A DNA stretch of 11,257 bases from an uncultured Bacteroidia bacterium. Its GTDB lineage: Bacteria; Bacteroidota; Bacteroidia; Bacteroidales; UBA932. Of the stretch, positions 1 through 6,251 are shown in pieces. Both the position numbers and the translations under genes were made by a program. The DNA lies in contig CADBMK010000127.1 in assembly GCA_902795785.1 (NCBI GenBank), positions 1-11,257 on the forward strand, read 5' to 3'. Each line of letters opens with the position of its first letter. Within the stretch, counting starts at the first letter, position 1. Under the pieces are notes generated by a model. That model was not told the DNA's origin and did no database searches. It saw nothing but the letters and a program-made list of their open reading frames with translations.

Positions 1-542
1 CCCAGAAGGCCTGGCTCTCATTCAGGGCAAAGACCATCCACGACTTCATCGTCAGGGCCGCTGATACAGCGCATTCGGTAAAAAGCACGCTTCGGTTCGG
101 TACATACGTCGGGGCATGGTATTCCGACTACTACAAATCAGGCGTAAACTGGGCAAGCCCGAAATACAAGACATCCAACTATTACAGTTGGGCTGATGCC
201 AGCTATTCACAGTATGGATATGCTGATCACCTTGACTTCATAATGCTTGGATGCTATGCAGGCGCCACATCGGTATATGGTACAACCGAATGGACCATGC
301 AGGGTTTCGCAAGCCGCGGAAAATCTCTCCTTTGCGGAGACACTGTATGCGCCGGAGGACCGGACATCGGAAACGCATCCGGATTTGAGAACGGAGGACA
401 GGCCGGAGTGATTCCATCCACAATAGACGCCTGCATCAACGCCGCAGACGGATATTTCTGCTTTGACCTCTGTCACATAAGGATGTATAACTATTGGGAC
501 GCGTTCAAGAACGGATTCAACCAATACCTTGAAAAATTATAA
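1..542 (+). CDS. C-terminal part of a TIM-barrel glycosidase-like protein (partial, 5' end outside window)
   Basis: The reading frame is open from base 3 to the TAA at 540-542, giving 179 visible residues; the start lies upstream of the window. The visible part is rich in aromatic residues, with stretches such as GTYVGAWYSDYYKSGVNWAS and then GYADHLDFIMLGCY. From memory this resembles the C-terminal half of the barrel in Bacteroidota proteins annotated as 'alpha-amylase family' or hypothetical glycosyl hydrolase (GHL10-like). In those, an 'RA..I..F' helix precedes the 'FGTYVGAWY' strand. No catalytic residue can be assigned, because the N-terminal half that would carry the Asp/Glu pair is missing. 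It is followed after only 15 bases by a BACON lipoprotein gene on the same strand, which fits a role in glycan breakdown at the cell surface or in the periplasm. That it is coding is clear; the family assignment is moderate, and the substrate is unknown. Confidence 0.7.
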   Translation, partial: QKAWLSFRAKTIHDFIVRAADTAHSVKSTLRFGTYVGAWYSDYYKSGVNWASPKYKTSNYYSWADASYSQYGYADHLDFIMLGCYAGATSVYGTTEWTMQGFASRGKSLLCGDTVCAGGPDIGNASGFENGGQAGVIPSTIDACINAADGYFCFDLCHIRMYNYWDAFKNGFNQYLEKL

Positions 543-557
543 ATCATTCACAACCAT

Positions 558-2429
558 ATGAAAAAAACACTGATACTGATTGCCTCGGCAATATTAGCCT
601 TGTCTTCATGTACGAAGGACGCCGTCACTTCGGAGTTCAGCCTTGACTCCGCATCGTCGGTGAACATCCCTTTCGAGGGCTTGACGACAGTGGTAACATT
701 CACGACCAATACGGACTGGTGTACCAGCCTTTCAGACAAGGAATGGGCTGCGGTCTTCCCTACTTCCGGTTCTGCCGGAACACACAGCGTAAAGGTTTCA
801 TTCCTCAAGAACAAGACGGAGGACAGCCGTGAGCTCACCCTCACCTTCACAGCGGGCGACAAAACCGCCCAGGTTCTTTTCAACCAGCTGCCGGAAGGAC
901 AGCTTGCCCTGTCAACCGACAACCTTTACAATGTCACATACAAAGACACAGTCATCAACGCAAAAGTCCTGTCCAACGTAGAATACACCGTCACATGCGA
1001 TGCCAACTGGATAACCCTCACACCGCCGACAAAGGGCGTTACTGAGAAGACCACCGTCATCAGCGTTTCGGAGAACACTTCCAGCGACCCACGCGAAGCA
1101 GTAGTTACATTCACCAGCGAGGATCAGGAACTCTCTTCATCCATCATCATCAAGCAGGAAGGATTCGTTCCTTACTTCACCTTCACCGGTGTGGATGACA
1201 GCGATGCACTTTACGTTGCAAAGGAAGGAGGAGACCAGACATTCTCCGTTTCCACCAACGTAGAGTACACTTACTCTAACGAATTCAGCTGGATTACCGT
1301 CAAGGACAACAAGGACGGCAGCTACACGCTTACAGCTACGGCCACCGACAAACTTGACACACGCGAAGGATACGTCAAGTTCTCGGTTCCTGCAATGGAT
1401 AAGGACTTCTATGTTTACCTCTACCAGGACGGTAAGGCAGAGATTAAGTGGAGAACCGATTTCTTCTCAGAACTGGCCTGTGAGAATTCAAGTTACACAT
1501 CTGTGATTGCAGGTGACTTCCTCATTGTAAGCAATGCCAACGGCCTGTTCGTATTCAACAAGGACACAGGAGAGTTTGTATCAAAGCTCAACCTCGGACT
1601 CACACCAAAGGGCATTACCAACGACGATGCCGGCAACATCGTTTACTTCACAGGCGGAGAATACGATCTTGAAGGCCTCGGAAATCAGACTCCTTTGAGC
1701 GTAGATTACATCACCCCTGCTGAACTTTTTTCCGCCACTCCAACGCCTAAGCATCTCATCTCATACAACAACGGATTCTACGGCTACGGCCTTGACAACA
1801 TCAGGGTGACCGGAGACGTTTCCGACCAGGCTGTCATTACAATGATCAGCGCTGCCGGATGGGACGGAGGAACATTCATCGTTTACTGGGATACCAAGAA
1901 GACCACTACGGAATATACCGGATACAACAACATGACCTGGTCAAGCGCCATCTGGTCTTCACGCAGCGTTGTTGCCAAGGCCGCAGGAGCATCAACCCCT
2001 ACCGGTTTCTTCTCTGCGGGATACGACGGAAACTACAACCTCCACTACACTCCGGACAACAACGACAACTGGGCACAGGTATTCGAGACAGGTTCATCAT
2101 GGGCAGAGGGATACAATGCCATGGACATCAAGAAGTATGGCGATAAGACCTACCTCTCACTGCTCGGAATGACGTATTTCGGCAAGACCAACTGGGGTGA
2201 CGACTCTGCTCCATACTCATACCTGCCGTCATATCTCTTCCTGCTTGACATTACCACGCCTTCAGCACCTGTTCAGGTATGCGAGACAGACGTAACTATG
2301 ACTGAAGGCCTGTACATTTTCGGTTCCACAACAGACGTAAACCTTCAGATCGAGGGAAAGAATCTCGTTGCGTACGTTATTGATTCCGGCATTTCCGCCA
2401 TCTACAAGATGGTATATCCTATGGAGTAA
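558..2429 (+). CDS. BACON-domain surface lipoprotein, probable glycan-binding protein
   Basis: This 623-residue protein starts with a lipoprotein signal peptide: MKK, a hydrophobic stretch, then the lipobox LSSC with Cys18 as the lipidated residue. Thr-Lys-Asp follows, resembling the Lys-acid export signal that sends Bacteroidota lipoproteins to the cell surface. Three BACON-like immunoglobulin-fold units follow, at about 28-112, 118-201 and 206-292. Each has the family pattern of a Trp in the first half (Trp54/Trp63, Trp151, Trp245), an Arg-containing turn ('DSRE', 'DPRE', 'DTRE'), and an ending close to a Gln (Gln110, Gln200, Gln290). Residues 296-623 lack a recognisable family but look like a beta-propeller; 'NGLFVFNKDTGEF' followed by 'TPKGITNDDAGNIVYF' reads as one blade. 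The region is also rich in Trp and Tyr, as in glycan-binding surfaces. BACON domains often accompany SusC/SusD-type loci. I infer a surface glycan-binding protein; an enzymatic C-terminus is not excluded. The start is fixed by the signal peptide, and no Shine-Dalgarno is visible, as usual in this phylum. Confidence 0.85.
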   Translation: MKKTLILIASAILALSSCTKDAVTSEFSLDSASSVNIPFEGLTTVVTFTTNTDWCTSLSDKEWAAVFPTSGSAGTHSVKVSFLKNKTEDSRELTLTFTAGDKTAQVLFNQLPEGQLALSTDNLYNVTYKDTVINAKVLSNVEYTVTCDANWITLTPPTKGVTEKTTVISVSENTSSDPREAVVTFTSEDQELSSSIIIKQEGFVPYFTFTGVDDSDALYVAKEGGDQTFSVSTNVEYTYSNEFSWITVKDNKDGSYTLTATATDKLDTREGYVKFSVPAMDKDFYVYLYQDGKAEIKWRTDFFSELACENSSYTSVIAGDFLIVSNANGLFVFNKDTGEFVSKLNLGLTPKGITNDDAGNIVYFTGGEYDLEGLGNQTPLSVDYITPAELFSATPTPKHLISYNNGFYGYGLDNIRVTGDVSDQAVITMISAAGWDGGTFIVYWDTKKTTTEYTGYNNMTWSSAIWSSRSVVAKAAGASTPTGFFSAGYDGNYNLHYTPDNNDNWAQVFETGSSWAEGYNAMDIKKYGDKTYLSLLGMTYFGKTNWGDDSAPYSYLPSYLFLLDITTPSAPVQVCETDVTMTEGLYIFGSTTDVNLQIEGKNLVAYVIDSGISAIYKMVYPME

Positions 2430-2464
2430 TTTTATTAACTTTCCACTTTGGAAAACAACACGAT

Positions 2465-3538
2465 ATGACAGATAGAAGATCATTCTTAAAAACAGCGACA
2501 GCACTTGGCGCAGCGGTAGCAGCCAGCCCAATTCTGGGCGGCTGCTCAGCCAAGGCTGAAAAAAAGAATATTATCGAAACGGCTGAAACTCCCCTAATCG
2601 TTCCAAAAGGCCAGGGTCTCAAGATCACAGGTACCTTTCTCGATGAAATCTCACACGACATTCCTCACCAGAACTGGGGACTGAAAGAGTGGGACCAGGA
2701 CTTCCAGCACATGAAAGCCATCGGCATAGACACCGTAATCATGATCAGAAGCGGCTACCGCAAATTCATGACATGGCCAAGCAAATACCTTCTTGGCAAG
2801 GGATGCTACATGCCTTCAGTGGACCTTCTCGATATGTTTCTCAGCCTCGCCGACAAATACGATATGAAATTCTATTTCGGCCTTTATGACAGCGGAAAAT
2901 ACTGGGACACCGGTGACATGTCATATGAGCTCGAAGCCAACAAATATGTCATAGAGGAAGTGTGGAACGCCTACGGCCACCACAAGAGTTTCCAGGGTTG
3001 GTACATCTCAACTGAAATCAGCCGCAAGACCAAAAACTGCATCGAGACCTTCCATGAGATGGGTAAGATGTGCAAGGACATTTCAAACGGTCTTCCGACA
3101 TTTATCTCCCCTTGGATCGACGGAAAGAAAGCCATTATGGGAACCAACCTGAAGTCCAAGGAGGGTGTTTCAGTTAAACAGCATGAAGAAGAGTGGAACG
3201 AGATCTTCGACGGTATCCACGACGTGGTGAACGCCTGCGCATTCCAGGACGGCCACATAGATTACGACGAGCTCGACGCCTTCTTCTCAGTGAACAAGAA
3301 ACTGGCGGACAAATACGGAATGCAGTGCTGGACCAACGCGGAAACATTCGACCGCGACATGCCTATCAACTTCCTTCCTATCAAGTTCGACAAACTGCGT
3401 ATGAAACTGGAAGCGGCTGCCCGCTGCGGATATGACAAGGCCATAACCTTCGAGTTCTCCCATTTCATGAGTCCTCAGTCCGCATACCTCCAGGCCGGTC
3501 ACCTGTACGACAGATATAAAGAATACTTCAACATTTAA
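2465..3538 (+). CDS. DUF4434 family putative glycoside hydrolase, Tat-exported lipoprotein
   Basis: This 357-residue protein begins with a twin-arginine signal (Arg4-Arg5-Ser-Phe-Leu-Lys), then an Ala-rich hydrophobic segment and a lipobox-like LGGC with Cys27. This predicts export in folded form followed by lipid anchoring. The mature protein opens with 'ITGTFLDE', then 'WGLKEWDQDFQHMKAIGID' and 'MIRSGY', the hallmark opening of DUF4434, a family of predicted TIM-barrel glycoside hydrolases. Conserved-looking acidic residues near predicted strand ends are Glu184 ('WYISTEIS'), Glu293 ('WTNAETF') and Glu330 ('ITFEFSHF'); they are candidates for catalysis by inference only. The gene sits 35 bases after the BACON lipoprotein gene and 5 bases before the sugar symporter gene, so co-transcription is likely. 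Family assignment is good. Enzymatic activity and substrate are not established from the sequence. Confidence 0.85.
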   Translation: MTDRRSFLKTATALGAAVAASPILGGCSAKAEKKNIIETAETPLIVPKGQGLKITGTFLDEISHDIPHQNWGLKEWDQDFQHMKAIGIDTVIMIRSGYRKFMTWPSKYLLGKGCYMPSVDLLDMFLSLADKYDMKFYFGLYDSGKYWDTGDMSYELEANKYVIEEVWNAYGHHKSFQGWYISTEISRKTKNCIETFHEMGKMCKDISNGLPTFISPWIDGKKAIMGTNLKSKEGVSVKQHEEEWNEIFDGIHDVVNACAFQDGHIDYDELDAFFSVNKKLADKYGMQCWTNAETFDRDMPINFLPIKFDKLRMKLEAAARCGYDKAITFEFSHFMSPQSAYLQAGHLYDRYKEYFNI

Positions 3539-3543
3539 TACCG

Positions 3544-4947
3544 ATGAGCAACAACAACTCCAATATCGGATACGTAGTATTCCTTGCCCTTGTGGCAGCC
3601 CTGGGCGGCATTCTGTTCGGATATGACACGGCCGTGATTTCCGGCACAACGTCTGACGTATCAGTCCAGTTCGGCCTTTCCGAGATGAGCAAAGGCTGGT
3701 ATGTGGGATGCGCGCTTGTCGGCTCCATCATCGGCGTCGCATGCGCCGGTCTTCTCAGCGACTTCCTCGGACGCAAGAGGACCCTGCTGATTGCAGCGGT
3801 CCTGTTCAGCGCTTCGGCCATCGGATGCTGCTTCTGCTCCGGTTTTTCAGACCTGGTATTCTATCGCATCATAGGCGGAGTGGGAATCGGTATCGTAAGT
3901 ATCGTCTCCCCTATGTACATCTCGGAGATATCTCCGGCTTCCATCCGCGGCACAATGGTGACCCTTTACCAGCTGGCCGTTACGATGGGTCTCCTTCTTG
4001 CCTACCTCGTCAACTACATCATCCTTTCAAACTCAGATTCTCTTTATGAGGCAAATCCTTTCGTACAGAGATTCTTCGGAAGCGAGATGTGGAGAGGAAT
4101 GCTTGGCAGCGAGAGCTTCGTGACGGTCCTCTTCCTAGTCATCGTTTTCTTCATCCCGGAGAGTCCGAGATGGCTCATCGTCAAAGGTAAGGACAACGAT
4201 GCCTTGAAGGTATTCCAGCGTCTCAAGTCAACGGCTGAAGGCGTTCAGGAAGAATATAACCTCACAAAGAGTTCAATTGCGGGAGAGATCAAAAGCGAGT
4301 GGAAAACCCTTCTTGAACCGGGTATCCGCAAGGCCGTCTTCTACGGCTCGGCCATTGCCATCCTCGGTCAGTTCATGGGCGTAAACGCCGTCCTCTACTA
4401 CGGACCTGACATCTTTGCGGACGCAGGCCTCGCAAGCCAGGATTCATCGCTTTCAACCGTACTCGTAGGCCTTGTCAATATGATCACCACGGTCATCGCC
4501 GTCTTCATCATAGACAAGGTGGGACGCAAGACCCTTATCTGGTACGGAGTTACCAGCATGATATGCTGTCTCGTCCTGATTGGACTTTACTTCATTTTCG
4601 GAGCCGCCGCAGGCATCAGCCCTTATGTTCTGCTGTTCCTCTTCCTGGCCTACATTTTCAGCCAGGCCATTTCCATCAGCGCAGTCGTATTCGTCCTGCT
4701 CTCGGAGATGTATCCTAACAACGTACGCGGAATCGCAATGAGCATAGCAGGCCTCTCGCTCTGGGTAGGAACATACCTCATCGGTCAGTTCACACCTTGG
4801 TGCATGAGCAACCTTACCCCTGCGGGCACCTTCTTCCTCTTTGCATTCTGCTGCCTGCCATATATGTGGATCATGTGGAAGAAGATTCCGGAGACTACCG
4901 GAAAGAGCCTTGAAGAAATTGAAAAATTCTGGAAAGCCCAAAACTAA
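3544..4947 (+). CDS. Sugar porter family MFS transporter (XylE-like sugar/proton symporter)
   Basis: A 467-residue inner-membrane protein with about 12 hydrophobic segments and the sugar porter signatures: 'GGILFGYDTAVISGT' in helix 1, 'GRKR' after helix 2, 'PESPRWL' after helix 6, 'GRKT' after helix 8, and 'PETTGKSLEEIE' at the C-terminus. It follows E. coli XylE closely in remembered alignment. Asp28 matches XylE Asp27, the proton-coupling residue, so sugar/proton symport is likely. Several sugar-contacting positions differ from XylE: Gln288 is Gly275, Trp392 is Phe383, Gln415 is Leu406 and Gln175 is Leu150. Gln168 (Gln143), Gln289 (Gln276), Asn294 (Asn281) and Trp416 (Trp407) are kept. The substrate is therefore a hexose, pentose or related sugar, not necessarily xylose. 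The gene starts 5 bases after the DUF4434 gene and its stop overlaps the next start (TAATG), so it is probably translated in coupling with its neighbour. Confidence 0.93.
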   Translation: MSNNNSNIGYVVFLALVAALGGILFGYDTAVISGTTSDVSVQFGLSEMSKGWYVGCALVGSIIGVACAGLLSDFLGRKRTLLIAAVLFSASAIGCCFCSGFSDLVFYRIIGGVGIGIVSIVSPMYISEISPASIRGTMVTLYQLAVTMGLLLAYLVNYIILSNSDSLYEANPFVQRFFGSEMWRGMLGSESFVTVLFLVIVFFIPESPRWLIVKGKDNDALKVFQRLKSTAEGVQEEYNLTKSSIAGEIKSEWKTLLEPGIRKAVFYGSAIAILGQFMGVNAVLYYGPDIFADAGLASQDSSLSTVLVGLVNMITTVIAVFIIDKVGRKTLIWYGVTSMICCLVLIGLYFIFGAAAGISPYVLLFLFLAYIFSQAISISAVVFVLLSEMYPNNVRGIAMSIAGLSLWVGTYLIGQFTPWCMSNLTPAGTFFLFAFCCLPYMWIMWKKIPETTGKSLEEIEKFWKAQN

Positions 4948-6164
4948 TGAGCAAAAGAATAGCTTCTGTTGATGTGCTGCGCGGAATAGCCGTTGTTGGA
5001 ATGGTATTCAGCGCAGCCATTGGCTATGCCTCCGGCCTTCCTGGATGGATGTTCCACTGCCAGGTTCCCCCGCCGGACTATATCTTCGATCCAACCGCAT
5101 CAGGCATAACCTGGGTGGACATGGTCTTCCCTATGTTCATATTTGCCCTGGGCATTGCAATCCCGCTTTCGATGCGCCGTAAGATTGACAAGGGAGTGAA
5201 TCCCGTGAATCTTTTCGGAATGACGCTCCAGCGCTGGGCCATCCTCGTTGCCTTCGGTATAGTCCTGGGCAATTCAGAACTTAAGCCGCTGATTTGGGCC
5301 GGCCTGTTCGCCGCCCTTGTGCGCACGGAATGGAAATGGCTCAACCTGGCCGGCTGGGGCCTCATAGCCCTGCTCCTCTCGATTCAGCACCACATCCTTG
5401 ACATCCCGTTCGATTTCCGTCAGTACGATATAATTATCATTCTTCTGGCCCGCGTCGCCTTTGCAGGAGGCTTGATCTGGCTCCTCACACGCGACCTTCC
5501 ATACGTCCGTCTTGCAATATGGCTGGCTGTCATAGGTCTCAAGATGGCCGGATTCGACTGGACCCAGTACCTGATAATTGCACTTCCGGCAACCTTTGTA
5601 GGAGATTTGCTCCTCACGGACGATTCCAGGATCAGATTCAGTAAAGGCGTACCTGCCTTCATTGCACTGGGTGCAGTCTTCATCCAACTGGTAGGAATGT
5701 ACAACAGATTCGTTCTGGCAGACGGCATAGTTACGGCTCTGCTTGGAGCGCTCTGCTTCTGCCTTGACAGGAACAGGCTTGCCCTGGGAGGTTTTATCCT
5801 CCTTCTTCTGGGCATTGTCTTTGATCCGATTGACGGAGGCATTGCCAAGGATTACTGCAACCTGTCCTATCTTTTCCTTACCTGTGGACAGAGCGTCCTT
5901 TCCCTCTCCTTCCTGATGTGGCTTGAGACCAAGGTTGACCTCAACGGTTTCCTCCTCAGAAGCGGACAGAACCCTATGATTGCATACACGGTGGCATGGT
6001 TCATCATCTGCCCACTGCTTACAGTCTGCGGCGGAATGGAATATTTAAAAAATTTGTCTGAGGGCTCAGTATTTTTCGGAATTCTCCAGGGTGTAATCAT
6101 CACCGGTCTCACAGTCTGTGCAACTAACCTTTGTACAAGACTGAAACTCTTCTGGAAAAGCTGA
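4947..6164 (+). CDS. DUF5009 (COG4299, NagX/HGSNAT-like) polytopic membrane protein
   Basis: A 405-residue protein of about ten hydrophobic segments. The N-terminus 'SVDVLRGIAVVGMVF', then 'PPPDYIFDPTASGITWVDMV' and 'FPMFIFALGIAIPLSMRR', and the later 'GQNPMIAY' (340-347) are the signatures of DUF5009/COG4299. This family is related to the membrane part of human heparan-alpha-glucosaminide N-acetyltransferase and to NagX, found in bacterial N-acetylglucosamine loci. His37, just before the 'PPP...GITW' stretch, sits where the acetyl-accepting His of HGSNAT lies in a rough remembered alignment. The likely job is transfer of an acyl group to a sugar across the inner membrane, but bacterial members are poorly characterised and a transport role has also been suggested. 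The start codon overlaps the stop of the sugar porter gene by one base, which ties the two functionally. It ends the operon: the next gene has its own candidate promoter. Family call is strong, activity is inferred. Confidence 0.88.
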   Translation: MSKRIASVDVLRGIAVVGMVFSAAIGYASGLPGWMFHCQVPPPDYIFDPTASGITWVDMVFPMFIFALGIAIPLSMRRKIDKGVNPVNLFGMTLQRWAILVAFGIVLGNSELKPLIWAGLFAALVRTEWKWLNLAGWGLIALLLSIQHHILDIPFDFRQYDIIIILLARVAFAGGLIWLLTRDLPYVRLAIWLAVIGLKMAGFDWTQYLIIALPATFVGDLLLTDDSRIRFSKGVPAFIALGAVFIQLVGMYNRFVLADGIVTALLGALCFCLDRNRLALGGFILLLLGIVFDPIDGGIAKDYCNLSYLFLTCGQSVLSLSFLMWLETKVDLNGFLLRSGQNPMIAYTVAWFIICPLLTVCGGMEYLKNLSEGSVFFGILQGVIITGLTVCATNLCTRLKLFWKS

Positions 6165-6204
6165 CAAAAAAATTGAAAAAAAATCATTCCGGACGCATCA
6201 AGGT

Positions 6205-6248
6205 TTCTAAAAAATTTTAATTTTGTAAGGTTAAATCATTTTTTAGAA
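6205..6248. promoter_or_regulatory. Candidate asnB promoter embedded in a long A/T-rich inverted repeat
   Basis: The 87-base gap before asnB contains TAATTTTG at 6218-6225, a full match to the Bacteroidota -7 consensus TAnnTTTG. No good -33 TTTG lies about 19-21 bases upstream, so the promoter is only moderately supported. The element sits inside a dyad: 6205-6220 (TTCTAAAAAATTTTAA) is the reverse complement of 6231-6248 apart from a two-base bulge (6236-6237). That gives 16 pairs around a 10-base loop, and the dyad ends three bases before the ATG. A start of transcription near 6232 would leave only the right arm in the asnB message. The dyad could be an operator, or a hairpin formed only in read-through RNA. 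Confidence 0.5.
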
Positions 6249-6251
6249 TCT

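Noticed and set aside
548..922. Open frame on the minus strand opposite the BACON lipoprotein signal and first domain
   Set aside because: It overlaps a gene with a clear signal peptide and domains, and its product shows no recognisable feature.
2440..2454. Small perfect hairpin TTTCCA-CTT-TGGAAA in the 35-base gap between the BACON and DUF4434 genes
   Set aside because: Only six pairs, with no T run after it; a six-base palindrome of this kind is expected by chance, and the surrounding genes look co-transcribed.
4453..4941. Long open frame on the minus strand within the sugar porter gene
   Set aside because: It is the mirror of a well-supported transporter gene with biased codon use; the product is acidic low-complexity sequence with no family resemblance.
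6165..6204. Terminator at the end of the glycan operon
   Set aside because: The stretch is A-rich but has no hairpin with a T run on the plus strand; only the downstream dyad has stem potential, and it is better explained as an asnB control element.
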